Assembly (NCBI GenBank): GCA_937139605.1
Contig: CAKZQG010000028.1
Span: 1 to 64,000 of the forward strand
DNA length: 64,000 nt
Direction of reading: 5' to 3'
DNA from: an uncultured bacterium
GTDB taxonomy: Bacteria; DRYD01
Shown here: piece by piece, positions 36,889 to 47,391 of the stretch
Layout: every line of letters starts with the position of its first letter
Position numbering within the stretch: position 1 is the first letter of the stretch
Made by a program: the position numbers and the translations under genes
The notes under the pieces: generated by a model
Told to the model about the DNA's origin: nothing
Database searches by the model: none
What the model saw: the letters and a program-made list of their open reading frames with translations, nothing else

Positions 36889-38409
36889 CTATTTTATTTT
36901 TTCATACTCAAAATTAATAACATTCTTTTTTACTTTATCAAACTCTATCCCTATTATGTATATTTTTTCATAATTTAAATATTTCTTATGATACTCTTTT
37001 TCTTTAATTTGTTTTAATGCTTTCCCTTTTTCTTTTTGATTCTCTACTACCTTAAACTCCATTATATACACTACTTTTTTATCTACTACTACTGTTAAAT
37101 CTATCCTCCCTTTTGATGTATTATCCTCTATTATTACATTATATCCTGTAGAATATATCAATCCATATATTGCTGCAGAATATACATACTCATTTTTTAA
37201 TACTTCATAACTTATTGTATTTATAAACACTTCTACTTGCTTTCTTATTTCCTCTAAATTCTCTTTTATTAATGCTAATTCTAATGGTTTTGTTATATAT
37301 TGCTTATAATCTCTTGTTATATAAAACAATAACTCATTGTTAAATGCTTCTCTTACTTCTCTATTTGGATAATCTAATGTATATACTTCCCTTGCACCTA
37401 TTTTTTCTATCTCTTTTATTGTTAAGTACCCTGTTTGAAACATTAATGCTTCTATACTTATATATTCTATGTCAAACTTCTCTAATATCTCTTCTGTATA
37501 ATATCTCTTATACAAATAAGGTAAATCAAAGTTCTTTTGTTTTATTATTTTAAATAAAAACTCGGTCCTTCCTGTTTCATACCAATAATTCCTTATCTCC
37601 TTTTTATCTAAATATAACAACACATCAAATGGATTATACACTTTACTACCTAAAAAGTTATATCCGTTATACCACTCTTTTACCTCTTCTAAATTTACAT
37701 CTTTTAAATACTCTTTAAAATAATATTCTAATTCGTCTTGGGTATATCCACATATATTTCCATACTTTTTATCTAATGATATATCCTTTAACTGATTTAA
37801 CCCACTAAAAAGTGATACTTTTGCAAATTTTGAAACCCCTGTTACTAATACAAATCTTATATATCTGTCTAATGCTTTCAATACTGAATAAAATGCTTTT
37901 AACATCTCTCTTATCTCATATACTTCTTCCTTATCTATTAAATCTAATATCGGTTTATCATATTCATCTACTAATATCACTACCTGCTTTTTAGTTTTTT
38001 CACTTATATGCTCTATTAATAATTTCCAATTTATATATACACTTAAATTCTCTTTTATTTCATAATCATATTTCTCTGAATACCTTAATATTACTGAATA
38101 TATCTGTTCTTCTAATAAGTGTTTATTTAACGTCTGGATTTCCCCGAAATCTACCCTAATTACCGGATATTTTTCATTCCAATCCCATTTATCTTCTATA
38201 TACAGTCCTTTAAATAATTCTCTTTGACCTTCATATAGATACTCAATAGTAGATAAAAGTAGTGATTTTCCAAAGCGTCTTGGCCTACTTAAAAACACAT
38301 ACTTTGAATTACTTAACAACTCATATATGTACTTTGTTTTATCAACATATACATAATTTCCCGTTATTATATTCTTAAAATCACTTATCCCTATTGGTAA
38401 TTTTTTCAT
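36889..38409 (-). CDS. AAA-ATPase-like / PD-(D/E)XK nuclease family protein, full length
   Basis: An intact 506-aa member of the family cut off at 1-1038. Residues ~1-60 contain LPIGISDFKNIITGNYVYVD and the Walker A-like SRPRRFGKSLLLSTI; DEYDKPI is the Walker B/acidic site. The middle third differs from the other copy, and the C-terminus has the nuclease-like GRIDLTVVVDKKVVYIMEFK with D and ExK. I start at the ATG at 38409, eight bases after an AAGGGG Shine-Dalgarno; an in-frame GTG at 38418 overlaps that site. The role is unproven; members often occur in many copies per genome. It lies between two lipoprotein genes. Confidence 0.87.
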   Translation of the reverse strand: MKKLPIGISDFKNIITGNYVYVDKTKYIYELLSNSKYVFLSRPRRFGKSLLLSTIEYLYEGQRELFKGLYIEDKWDWNEKYPVIRVDFGEIQTLNKHLLEEQIYSVILRYSEKYDYEIKENLSVYINWKLLIEHISEKTKKQVVILVDEYDKPILDLIDKEEVYEIREMLKAFYSVLKALDRYIRFVLVTGVSKFAKVSLFSGLNQLKDISLDKKYGNICGYTQDELEYYFKEYLKDVNLEEVKEWYNGYNFLGSKVYNPFDVLLYLDKKEIRNYWYETGRTEFLFKIIKQKNFDLPYLYKRYYTEEILEKFDIEYISIEALMFQTGYLTIKEIEKIGAREVYTLDYPNREVREAFNNELLFYITRDYKQYITKPLELALIKENLEEIRKQVEVFINTISYEVLKNEYVYSAAIYGLIYSTGYNVIIEDNTSKGRIDLTVVVDKKVVYIMEFKVVENQKEKGKALKQIKEKEYHKKYLNYEKIYIIGIEFDKVKKNVINFEYEKIK

Positions 38410-38612
38410 AAAAAGCACCCCTTTTTAAATAAACATTGTCTAATTAATATTTAAATTAATTTTAAATATAATCCTGTTATTTTTTAAGAATTTATTCAAT
38501 ATGAAAATCTAATTCTAAAAAAATTCATTCAAAATAAAAAATTAATCTTAAACAAAGAAAGAAATTCTAAATAAAAAAATAACTCTAAAAATTTTTAGTT
38601 TAAATGGATAAA

Positions 38613-38645
38613 TAAAAAAGGGAGCAAAAAGCCCCCTTATTTTTT
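38613..38645 (-). terminator. Rho-independent terminator of the 38670-39251 lipoprotein gene
   Basis: On the minus strand: AAGGGGGC, loop TTTTT, GCTCCCTT, then a T-run. The stem is 8 bp with one G-U pair. It lies about 25 bases after the stop codon of the lipoprotein gene and points the same way. This is the clearest factor-independent terminator I see in the window. Confidence 0.85.
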
Positions 38646-38669
38646 ACTTTATTTTCAATTTCTCTAACC

Positions 38670-39251
38670 CTACTCTATCTGTATTACATATATATCATCA
38701 TTACTACCATTCCAGCTATAACCGGTGACATAAACTTTACCATTGCTATCTACATATATGGAATTTCCAGAATCCCAACCATTCCCGCCAGCGATGTTAT
38801 TAACAACTACCATCCCATTAGTTCCAAATGTATTATCCATACTCCCATCACTGTTTAGCCTTATTACATACATATCATCATTACTACCATTCCAGCTATA
38901 CCCGGTGACATAAACTTTACCACTGCTATCTACATACAAAGATATTCCTGAATCACTACCATTCCCGCCAGCGATGTTATTAAAGACAGCGGCGGCATCG
39001 TTATCCCCATCGTTGTCTATATCCCTACTTAATGGAGCTCCAAAAGTATTTGACACTTTTCCTGTAATGTTACCACCACTACCTCCGCCTCCTCCTCCGC
39101 TACCACCACTACCTCCACCTATTGAAGAACTTCCTAATAAATTACTAAACTTATTATCACAAGAAGTATTACACGATATCATGCTTATTATTATTGAAAA
39201 TAATATAAAAACTAATACTGTTATATTTAGTTTTGATATTATTTTTAACAT
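38670..39251 (-). CDS. Small lipoprotein with Gly-rich linker and SBBP-like beta-propeller repeats
   Basis: The signal ends in SMISC (lipobox) near residue 27; CDNKFSNLLGSSSIGGGSGG and a longer Gly-rich linker follow. Two ~45-residue repeats come next, each with NNIAGGNG.DSG, Y-V-D-S-x-G-K-V-Y-V-T-G and YSWNGSNDDxYVI. These are blades of the SBBP/delta-60 propeller type. Two blades cannot close a propeller, so it may oligomerise or be a remnant of a longer gene. TAG stop and terminator follow at once. A 21-base A/T run lies 38 bases before the ATG. Confidence 0.8.
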   Translation of the reverse strand: MLKIISKLNITVLVFILFSIIISMISCNTSCDNKFSNLLGSSSIGGGSGGSGGGGGGSGGNITGKVSNTFGAPLSRDIDNDGDNDAAAVFNNIAGGNGSDSGISLYVDSSGKVYVTGYSWNGSNDDMYVIRLNSDGSMDNTFGTNGMVVVNNIAGGNGWDSGNSIYVDSNGKVYVTGYSWNGSNDDIYVIQIE

Positions 39252-39269
39252 TCATTTTCACCTCCTTAA

Positions 39270-39320
39270 CTTATTAATAATATTATTCAAAAAAAAAAAA
39301 AAAAAAAAATCCTCTTTTTT
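39270..39320 (-). repeat. Upstream element copy 2 with A21/T21 homopolymer
   Basis: On the plus strand: CTTATTAATAATATTATTC, 21 A (39289-39309), then TCCTCTTTTTT. It is identical to copy 1 at 36839-36877 apart from run length. It lies 19 bases upstream of the ATG at 39251, close enough to sit in or next to the promoter. On-off or graded expression by run-length change is an inference. Confidence 0.75.
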
Positions 39321-39809
39321 TTATTATTAAAAATTTTTTATTTTATTGGGAAAAATCAATATAAAATAATTTAAAAATGAACAATTTTATTAATATATTT
39401 TTTTTGTTTTTGACTTATTTTTTGGCATTTGAGTTGATTCTTTCTTTTATGGTTTTTCTTTTTCTGTTAGATTTAGTTGCTTTTGTCCGGGGATTAATTT
39501 CTTTCCTTGGAGTTATTCCTTAACATTAGAGTTATATTATTTTCTTATTGAAAAAATAAATATACTTTAAAATTATACTTTAAAAAATGTATCAATATAT
39601 AGATTATTATTTAAGGAGCATATTTTATGAAAGTCCTGATTTTGAATTAGTTTTTTAGCATAGGTTATTTCTTCAAGAATAATTTATTCTTTTTTTTGAG
39701 TTATTTTTTTATTTTGCATATTTTGAGTTTGTTTTTTTTCTTTTTGAATTATCTTTTTTATCAAATTTAATTTATTGTTTTTTGTTTTATTAAAAAGCGT
39801 GTATAAAAA
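39321..39809. other. Intergenic region with no recognisable gene
   Basis: About 490 bases, T-rich on the plus strand. I find no ORF with a start, family similarity or Shine-Dalgarno. A 34-codon open stretch without a start codon on the minus strand around 39580-39690 (IILEEITYAKKLIQNQ...) could be a gene remnant, but this is weak. It holds the 3' end region of the YVTN gene and the region upstream of the small lipoprotein gene. Confidence 0.5.
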
Positions 39810-41393
39810 TTATTTTTTAACTGCGATAGCGGAAGGGGTAGCGTATAAAGCGGGAACACTCTCTGCTACCATACTATTTTTATTTAAATCAACTACACAA
39901 ACTGTCTTACTACCTTTACATGAAACATATAACTTACTTCCTTGTGGATCAATCCCCATATACGTAGGCCCATCCTTAACTTGAATATTAACTAGTATTT
40001 TACTTGCTAATACATCAATAACACTTATATAATTAGACCCTTCGTTAGATACATATACATACCTTAACGAAGGATGAATTAAAATTTTACAAGGCTTATA
40101 CCCAGTTTTAAATCTACCTACTTCTACATTATTTTTAGCATCAATTAAAGAAACAGTATTATCATTGTAATTTGCTACATATATTCTTCTTCCATCAGGG
40201 GTAGCGACTCCTAAAGGCATTGCACCTACTTTTATATAGCTTTCTACTTCTAGAGTCCTTGCATTTAGAATTAAAAGGTATCCTGTATTAGAATCTCCGA
40301 AAGTAGCAAATAACTTAGATTGATCATAAGATAATGCTAACCCTTGTGGCTGAAGCATTCCTGTAGAAGAAAAAGCAATTTTAGATAACTTAGGATTTTT
40401 AGTTAAAATTATAGCATTAACTGGGAAGTCTTTATTAGCGTCTAACATAATGATTTTAGGTTCAGGTCCCATTAAAGATACATAAACAAAATTATCACCA
40501 ACAACAATATCAGATGGTAAGTTCCCAGTAGATAATGAAAATTTATTCATAACTTTATTATTATTAGGAGAAATTACATAAAAATTAGCGCTAAAATCTA
40601 GTGCATATAATTTAGAATAATTTTTATTAAAAGATAATAAATGAACCCGAGAACCAATATTAACATTTGCTTTTATTTTACCATCTGTTTGAGTACTCAT
40701 AATAGCTAAACCGTTAATAGCGTTTCCCATAAATACCCCATCTTGTCCATACATTGTAAAATATTTTCTATCAGCATATTCTAAGGGGTTAGCACCATAT
40801 TGAATAGCAGCTAAATCTTGCATATCTTCAGGGCCAGCACTTGATGGGATTCCCCCAGGAGTATCATAATCCGAAGGAACTGCTATATATACTTTATCAT
40901 AATTCGGATCATAATTTAAGCCAACAGTAGTTGAATCTAAATCTCTTCTTTTTTCAGGATTTAAAACTACATTTACTATCTTTATATCGCCAGGATTAAT
41001 ATCTATTTCTAAGATTTGGGTTCTAAATTGAGGTTTAGAAATAGTTAATTTATATTTTCCAGGAACTAAATTAATAAAAGCAAAAGAGGCAGAAGAGTTG
41101 GTAAGAGTTTGTTGAGGTAATCCAGGAGTAGGAGGAATTGGTTCTAAATAAACACTAACCCCTAACCCAGGCGCTGTCCCACTACCAATACCTGGAGAAA
41201 CAGAATAATCTAACATAATAGTTCCCCTTATCTCCCCTAAAGCATTCGCTAAAATACCTATATAGATATTAAAAATAAAAACTATAAAAAATAAGGAAGC
41301 AAAAGATAAATAAAACTTATAAAATTTAAAGCAAAATTTAAAGAAGAAATTAGATAGATTTTTAAATGAGATTTGATTTTTTGTAATTTTCAT
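39810..41393 (-). CDS. YVTN beta-propeller protein with N-terminal carboxypeptidase-regulatory-like domain
   Basis: A long N-terminus with one hydrophobic segment (about residues 30-50) leads to a CnaB/CarboxypepD_reg-like domain (about 55-150: EIRGTIMLDYSV, LVPGKYKLTISKPQFRTQIL). The rest (about 190-520) is a seven-bladed propeller of YVTN type: VYVANYNDNTVSLIDAKNN, HPSLRYVYVSNEGSNYISV and DPQGSKLYVSCKGSKTV. It is probably secreted or periplasmic. The role is unknown; such proteins often bind other proteins or polymers. GAGGTG precedes the ATG. Confidence 0.82.
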   Translation of the reverse strand: MKITKNQISFKNLSNFFFKFCFKFYKFYLSFASLFFIVFIFNIYIGILANALGEIRGTIMLDYSVSPGIGSGTAPGLGVSVYLEPIPPTPGLPQQTLTNSSASFAFINLVPGKYKLTISKPQFRTQILEIDINPGDIKIVNVVLNPEKRRDLDSTTVGLNYDPNYDKVYIAVPSDYDTPGGIPSSAGPEDMQDLAAIQYGANPLEYADRKYFTMYGQDGVFMGNAINGLAIMSTQTDGKIKANVNIGSRVHLLSFNKNYSKLYALDFSANFYVISPNNNKVMNKFSLSTGNLPSDIVVGDNFVYVSLMGPEPKIIMLDANKDFPVNAIILTKNPKLSKIAFSSTGMLQPQGLALSYDQSKLFATFGDSNTGYLLILNARTLEVESYIKVGAMPLGVATPDGRRIYVANYNDNTVSLIDAKNNVEVGRFKTGYKPCKILIHPSLRYVYVSNEGSNYISVIDVLASKILVNIQVKDGPTYMGIDPQGSKLYVSCKGSKTVCVVDLNKNSMVAESVPALYATPSAIAVKK

Positions 41394-41539
41394 TTTAATT
41401 CACCTCGTTTTAAGCTTCCCTATTTATATATTATACATAAAATATAAAAAAACCTTAAAAATATAAAAAAATATAATCATTTAATAAAAAAATAATGATT
41501 TATGAAGGTAATCATAAAATATAATAAAAATAAAATAAT

Positions 41540-42112
41540 ATGGAAGGAATAATTGATTTTTTGAATTCTAAGGTAGTAGTTATAAGAGAGTATGTAAGGT
41601 ATTATGAAGTAGATAAAATGGAGGTAGTTCATCATTCCAATTATTATAGATATTACGAATTAGCAAGATGCTTTTATTTTTCTAAAAACATACTACCATA
41701 CAGTGTTTTAGAAAATGATTATAAAATCTACAGTCCGTTATTAGAAAGTAGCTCAAAATATATAAAAAAATTAGAATTTGAAGATATTTTTTATATATCC
41801 TGCTTTATAGATGAAATTGATTTAAATAAAATATACTTTAGATATTTTACTATAAAAGATATAGATATAAAAGAATTAAATGATTTCTTTAGCTTTATAG
41901 GAAATAATAAAAGTTTATTAGCAAAAAATCCTTGGTACTACAATTACCTAAAAGTTAATTATAAAACTTTAATATTACAAAACATAATATCAGAAGGTAT
42001 AACAGTACATACATTTGTAAATAAAGATTTTAAACCAATAAATTTGAAAAGCATATATATAAAAGAAAAAGAAAATAATATTTATCAGTTACTATTAAAT
42101 TTGAAAATTTAG
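41540..42112 (+). CDS. Hotdog-fold acyl-CoA thioesterase (YbgC / 4-hydroxybenzoyl-CoA thioesterase family)
   Basis: The catalytic motif VRYYEVDKMEVVHHSNYYRY (Asp in the D-x-M-x-V-x-H-x-N context) and the following YELAR are typical of the YbgC group. FEDIFYISCFIDEIDLNKI matches the next hotdog strands. It is 190 aa, longer than the usual 130-140, because of a ~40-residue insertion in the middle (IKELNDFFSFIGNNKSLL region). It begins an operon-like run into lptD (15-base gap). Confidence 0.78.
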   Translation: MEGIIDFLNSKVVVIREYVRYYEVDKMEVVHHSNYYRYYELARCFYFSKNILPYSVLENDYKIYSPLLESSSKYIKKLEFEDIFYISCFIDEIDLNKIYFRYFTIKDIDIKELNDFFSFIGNNKSLLAKNPWYYNYLKVNYKTLILQNIISEGITVHTFVNKDFKPINLKSIYIKEKENNIYQLLLNLKI

Positions 42113-42127
42113 ATAAAATAAAAATAC

Positions 42128-44317
42128 ATGATGAATTTTATTTTTTTCAAAAGAATTTGGGTAATATGTTTTTTGATATTTTTATGGTCTTTGGTATTAT
42201 TTAAAAAAAACATAAAAGCACAAGACAGAAATTACATTAATTTTAGCAGTTTTATAATTTATACTCCTTACTTAATAGATACTCCAGAATATACTGAAAT
42301 ACATAATTTTACAGAAATTTATACAAATGATTACTATATTAAAGCTAACAAAATAAAAATAGATAAAAAATCAAAAAAAATATTTCTTTATAATAATATT
42401 TTTATAAAAAATTTAAAAAGATTAGATGAATTTATTAGTGATGATGTAATAATAGAATATGATGATAACAATGTAAAAAAGATAATAGCTAAAAGAGGTA
42501 AAGGGTATCTAGAAAAATATCAGGATTCTAGTATTAGCTTGCAAGATAAGCTATATTTTACTTATAAAGAGCTTTACTTAGAAAATAATTATTATACAAT
42601 CCTAAATGCTAAAATATCTACATGTAATTTATGTTCATATGATGATTTCAATTGTAAGCATTATGATATTACTTCAGAAAAAATAGAAGTATATCCAGAA
42701 GATAAAATGATATTAAATAAAAACAAAATTTATTTTTATAATAAACAACTCTTTGGATATAAGAAACTAGTTATTCCATTAAGGAAAAAAAGGAGACAAC
42801 AGTTTTTTGAACAAACAGATAACAGCGTATTCCCAAAATTTGGGTATAATAACATAGACGGTTTTTTTGCTACTAAAGATTTTGATTATTATTTTAATAG
42901 AAATAATTACGGAAAGATCTTAACTAAATATGGCCAAAATACTGGACTATATTATGGAATAAATAATAACTCTAATTTTAATTTAAAATCCATAAATATT
43001 TCAATGAGAAATTATTTTTTTTTCAATAACAACAACAACTTAGGTACTTCATTTAGAAACATAAATAATAATTTAAATCTCAATTGGCAAATAAACAGCA
43101 GGTTAATAAGATATTTTAATTTTTATGCAACTTATGTATCAAATCAATCTAACTTTAGGAACTTTACTACCCCATTAAATGAGAATATATCTTATGGTTT
43201 TAATACTAATATTTTAAATACAAATATAACTTATAATAATAATACTTCATCTACTTCAGGGTTATTTAAAGGTGTTAGCCAAAATATAACAGCTAGCCAT
43301 TCATCCAAAAATATTAATTTTAACTTAAATTACCAGCGTGTAGAAAATAATTATATTTCAAATGCAACATTAAACGAAAATTTTAAACTAAATCTAAATT
43401 ACAATCTTTTTAATAATTTATATACTTTAAGTTTATTAATAGATAATACAAGGAATAATACCTCATTTTTTGGTGTAAATAAAATTCCAGAATTAACATT
43501 AAAACTAAATAAACCGATATATTATAAGGGTTTTAGTTTATTTAGAGATATTTATATAAGTCCAATGCTATTCTTTGGAAAATATAATGAACCTCAATTT
43601 AATAGAATAACTACTAAATACCAATTTTATTTTAATTATAATTTATCACATATAAATAAAGATGATATAACTTGGGTAAGTAATGGATATTTCAAACAAA
43701 ATTTTTATAATACAGGGAATTATTATTTTGATAGGAATAATCATGCTAATTATGTTAATTCATTTATCTCTAATTTTTCATTAAATAAGAAATATTTAAA
43801 TTTAAATATAAATTATTCATATTTATATGGTAAAGGTTTCGCACCGATATTTGCAGATTTCACTGGTAAATATCAAAACCTTAATTTTAATTTAAAATTA
43901 TTTAAAATAAATACATATGAATTATATTTATCAAGTAATTATAATTTAAATATAGGTAGGATTAGTCCATTAAGCATTACTTTAAAATATACGAATCCTA
44001 AGACTTATTTACTAGTAAATACTTCCTATGATTTTAATAGGAATCAATTTTCTAATGTAAGTATATCTCTTTCTTATTTACTAAGGAAAGATCTTCAATT
44101 AAATCTTTGGTTTAATTATAATTCATTTACTAACAAAATAGATTATATAGATATAGTTTTAATAAAGGATAATCATTGTTGGGGTAGCTATTTAGTATAT
44201 AGAAGTACATTAAAACAATTATATGTATATGCTTACTTAAAAGCTATCCCAGTAATTGGTATAAACATAGGAATAGATCAATCTAAACCATTTACTCCAA
44301 TTATACCAAATAGATAA
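42128..44317 (+). CDS. lptD: LPS-assembly protein LptD-like outer-membrane barrel
   Basis: Residues 1-~35 form a signal sequence. Residues ~45-190 are an OstA/LptA-type jelly-roll (YTNDYYIKANKIKIDKKSKK, FISDDVIIEYDDN). STCNLCSYDDFNC with HYDITSEKIEVYPEDKMILN is the conserved LptD hinge with its cysteines. The rest, about 500 residues, is a barrel of Asn/Tyr-rich strands. At 729 aa it fits LptD. It would place LPS or a similar glycolipid in the outer leaflet, which shows the cell has a true outer membrane. Confidence 0.82.
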   Translation: MMNFIFFKRIWVICFLIFLWSLVLFKKNIKAQDRNYINFSSFIIYTPYLIDTPEYTEIHNFTEIYTNDYYIKANKIKIDKKSKKIFLYNNIFIKNLKRLDEFISDDVIIEYDDNNVKKIIAKRGKGYLEKYQDSSISLQDKLYFTYKELYLENNYYTILNAKISTCNLCSYDDFNCKHYDITSEKIEVYPEDKMILNKNKIYFYNKQLFGYKKLVIPLRKKRRQQFFEQTDNSVFPKFGYNNIDGFFATKDFDYYFNRNNYGKILTKYGQNTGLYYGINNNSNFNLKSINISMRNYFFFNNNNNLGTSFRNINNNLNLNWQINSRLIRYFNFYATYVSNQSNFRNFTTPLNENISYGFNTNILNTNITYNNNTSSTSGLFKGVSQNITASHSSKNINFNLNYQRVENNYISNATLNENFKLNLNYNLFNNLYTLSLLIDNTRNNTSFFGVNKIPELTLKLNKPIYYKGFSLFRDIYISPMLFFGKYNEPQFNRITTKYQFYFNYNLSHINKDDITWVSNGYFKQNFYNTGNYYFDRNNHANYVNSFISNFSLNKKYLNLNINYSYLYGKGFAPIFADFTGKYQNLNFNLKLFKINTYELYLSSNYNLNIGRISPLSITLKYTNPKTYLLVNTSYDFNRNQFSNVSISLSYLLRKDLQLNLWFNYNSFTNKIDYIDIVLIKDNHCWGSYLVYRSTLKQLYVYAYLKAIPVIGINIGIDQSKPFTPIIPNR

Positions 44318-44354
44318 ATATACTAACTAAATAAATTAAATGTAAATATAAATT

Positions 44355-45554
44355 ATGAATACTGAAAATAATAATCCTAAAAATAATAATATAAATAATA
44401 ATATAAATAATAACAGTTTAAACAATGCTGTAATTATATGTAATAAATGTAATAATGTTATCCAGCTGGAAAATCAATCTGAAAACCAAATTGAAAATAA
44501 AAACATTATATGTAATAATTGTGGAAATGTTATAACGAATTTAAAAAAATTTGATATAAAAGAATTAGAAAATAAAACTAAAGAAGAAATTCAAAAAGAT
44601 ACCAAAGAAAAAATCCAAAATAATGAAAAAAATCAATTAATAGAAATAGATTCTGAAAATATTACAAACTTTTTTTATATATCTAATATTGTAATTAGTC
44701 AAAATTTAAAAGAAATAATACTAATTAATTTTTTATTTAGTTTAAATACTTTCAATGTTATATTATTTTTGATTATAGGTGGGTATTTAACTTTTTGGGT
44801 TTATAAATATATAACTATAGGAGCATTCCTTAATCAATTAATATTTTTTTTATTAATATTATTAATTTTAGGAGGTGTTTTATATATTTTGGCTTTGTTA
44901 TATAACGCAATTCTTTACAAATTTTCAGAAAAAATTTTTACTATTTTAACCAAAAATAATATAACTAAAAATGAAATAAAATTAATAAATAAACCGTTAA
45001 TAAATTTTAATATAATAAATTTTGCTAATTTTAAAAAACTTCTTTCTACTGGCTTTAAAATTTCTTATTTATCTTTTAGAATTAATTTAAAATATTTTTT
45101 AGTTTATCTTTTAATAACTACATTATTGTTTTTAATTATAGAAAACTTAATAAAAATATCAATAGATAATTATGATTATTTTGTTTGGGGGTTTTGTGGA
45201 GCTCTTATAATTTTTTATCTATTTTTTTTTGTTATGCTTTTGTTTTTGGTTTATAATAATTTATTAAAAATATTAACAATTGTATTCTATACAAAAAATA
45301 TAATAAACAAAAAAGATACTGATTTTAAAGAGTTATCTAATTTTTTAAATACTTTCTTAAGAAAAAAGAGAGTTAAACTATTATTTTCTGTTTTTATTTT
45401 TTCAATGATATACTATCTAATAATCCCAATACTTCAGGTTTTACTTATACTAACAGGAATAGGATTACTTTTTATTTCATTACCTATTATTTTATTAGAT
45501 ATGTATTTTATTTCATTTGTAAGTATTTTGGTATTCTTAGAGGATAAAGCTTAA
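44355..45554 (+). CDS. Membrane protein with N-terminal zinc ribbon
   Basis: After an Asn-rich start, C29-x2-C32 and C53-x2-C56 form a zinc-ribbon (ICNKCNNV ... ICNNCGNV). A charged linker (about 65-100) follows, then five or six hydrophobic segments (about 130-165, 175-200, 255-275, 280-310, 355-390). The membrane part looks like an uncharacterised polytopic domain. I do not know the function. It is between lptD and ftsH on the same strand, which might suggest envelope quality control. Confidence 0.6.
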   Translation: MNTENNNPKNNNINNNINNNSLNNAVIICNKCNNVIQLENQSENQIENKNIICNNCGNVITNLKKFDIKELENKTKEEIQKDTKEKIQNNEKNQLIEIDSENITNFFYISNIVISQNLKEIILINFLFSLNTFNVILFLIIGGYLTFWVYKYITIGAFLNQLIFFLLILLILGGVLYILALLYNAILYKFSEKIFTILTKNNITKNEIKLINKPLINFNIINFANFKKLLSTGFKISYLSFRINLKYFLVYLLITTLLFLIIENLIKISIDNYDYFVWGFCGALIIFYLFFFVMLLFLVYNNLLKILTIVFYTKNIINKKDTDFKELSNFLNTFLRKKRVKLLFSVFIFSMIYYLIIPILQVLLILTGIGLLFISLPIILLDMYFISFVSILVFLEDKA

Positions 45555-45596
45555 AAATATTGAATATAAAAATAATAAAGGGAAAGGGAGAATTTT

Positions 45597-47378
45597 ATGA
45601 GAACTTTGCTTATATGGGTTTTTATAATATTAGTTGCCTCTTACTTAGCTATTAAAGTAACAGAAAATTCCCTAAACATAAAAGAAACTACTTATTATGA
45701 AGTTTGGAAACAAATAGAATTAAATAATGTAAAAAAAGCTGAACTTAAAGATAATGAAATAACTGTAGAATTATATAAACCTTATGATATAAAATATTAT
45801 AAAATAAAAGCATATTATCCACAGGATTTTGAATTAATTAAAACATTAAAAGATAAGAATATAAATTTTAAATATACGCCATCAGGTGATGCAACTATCT
45901 GGTTTTGGATCCTTAATTTAGTTCCTATTTTGTTATTTATATTTTTAATATTAGCCTTTATAAGGCAAGCTCAAAGTGGGAATAGTCAGGCATTTAATTT
46001 TACTAAAAGTCGTGCAAAAATGTTTAGTCAAGATATGCCAAAAGTTACTTTTAATGATGTAGCAGGAATAGATGAAGTTAAAGAAGAACTAAAGGAAATA
46101 GTAGAATTCTTAAAAAACAGGCAAAAATTTATAGAAATGGGAGCAAGGATCCCTAAGGGAGTTTTATTAGTAGGTCCCCCAGGTACAGGAAAGACTTTAT
46201 TAGGTAGAGCTATAGCAGGAGAAGCTGGGGTTCCTTTTTTATATGTCAGTGGTTCTGAATTTGTAGAAATGTTTGTAGGAGTAGGAGCTGCAAGAGTTAG
46301 AGATCTATTTGAACAAGCTAAAAGAAATGCACCATGTATCGTTTTTATTGACGAAATAGATGCTGTAGGAAGACATAGAGGCGCAGGATTAGGAGGAGGC
46401 CATGATGAAAGAGAGCAAACCTTAAATCAACTACTCGTTGAAATGGATGGCTTTGAAATTAATTCCGGTATAATAGTTATAGCTGCAACTAATAGACCCG
46501 ATATATTAGATCCTGCATTACAAAGACCCGGGAGATTTGATAGGCAGATTTTTGTTGGGGTACCTGATGTTAAAGGTAGGGAAGAAATCTTAAAAATTCA
46601 TGCTAAAAATAAAAAAATAGATCCTAATTTAGATTTAAAAGAATTAGCTAAAAGAACTCCAGGATTTACAGGTGCCGATTTAGAAAATATGTTAAATGAA
46701 GCATCTTTAATTGCTGTAAGAAAAGGGAAAAAATATATAGAATTAGAAGATTGTGAGGAAGCAATAGAAAAAGTATTAATGGGACCTGCAAGGAAGAGTT
46801 TAGTTATGACAGAAGAAGAAAGAAAAATAACAGCATACCATGAAGCAGGACACGCTATTGTCGCTAAATTTACTCCTTATACTGATCCTGTTAAAAAGAT
46901 TTCAATAGTACCTAGGGGGCCAAGTTTAGGGCAAACCTGGCAAGCACCTGAAAAAGATAAATATAATTACAAAAAAGAAGAACTGTTATCTCAGATAAAA
47001 GTATTACTTGGTGGTCGTGCTGCTGAAGAAGTTATATTAAATATCTGTACCACAGGTGCAGAAAACGACTTAGAAAGAGCTACTAAAATAGCTAGAAGTA
47101 TGGTAACTCAATTTGGGATGTCTAGCTTGGGATTAGTATCTTTCGAAGCATCTAAAGAAGTATTCTTAGGAAGAGATTTAGTTAAAGAAAAAAAATATAG
47201 TGAAGGAACCGCTAGATTAATCGATTTAGAAGTATCTAAAATTATTAACCAAGCATATAATGAAGTAATTGAATTAATAAATAAATACAAAGATAAATTG
47301 ATAAAAGTTGCTGAAACTCTACTACAACAAGAAACAATTAATGAAGAAGAATTTAATCAATTAGTTCAAGATAATTAA
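45597..47378 (+). CDS. ftsH: ATP-dependent zinc metalloprotease FtsH
   Basis: Membrane AAA+ protease that degrades misfolded membrane proteins and regulators. It has two N-terminal transmembrane helices (about 3-20 and 101-124) around a periplasmic domain. Walker A is GPPGTGKT (193-200), Walker [12 protein letters not shown], with the second region of homology [20 protein letters not shown] and the zinc site [12 protein letters not shown]. The length of 593 aa is normal. A GGGAGA Shine-Dalgarno precedes the ATG. The order ftsH-hpt also occurs in other bacteria, usually as hpt-ftsH. Confidence 0.97.
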   Translation: MRTLLIWVFIILVASYLAIKVTENSLNIKETTYYEVWKQIELNNVKKAELKDNEITVELYKPYDIKYYKIKAYYPQDFELIKTLKDKNINFKYTPSGDATIWFWILNLVPILLFIFLILAFIRQAQSGNSQAFNFTKSRAKMFSQDMPKVTFNDVAGIDEVKEELKEIVEFLKNRQKFIEMGARIPKGVLLVGPPGTGKTLLGRAIAGEAGVPFLYVSGSEFVEMFVGVGAARVRDLFEQAKRNAPCIVFIDEIDAVGRHRGAGLGGGHDEREQTLNQLLVEMDGFEINSGIIVIAATNRPDILDPALQRPGRFDRQIFVGVPDVKGREEILKIHAKNKKIDPNLDLKELAKRTPGFTGADLENMLNEASLIAVRKGKKYIELEDCEEAIEKVLMGPARKSLVMTEEERKITAYHEAGHAIVAKFTPYTDPVKKISIVPRGPSLGQTWQAPEKDKYNYKKEELLSQIKVLLGGRAAEEVILNICTTGAENDLERATKIARSMVTQFGMSSLGLVSFEASKEVFLGRDLVKEKKYSEGTARLIDLEVSKIINQAYNEVIELINKYKDKLIKVAETLLQQETINEEEFNQLVQDN

Positions 47379-47391
47379 CTTTATTAAACCT

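Noticed and set aside
39580-39690. Possible gene remnant on the minus strand
   Set aside because: It is a 34-codon stretch with no start codon or similarity that I can recognise, too little to list as a gene.
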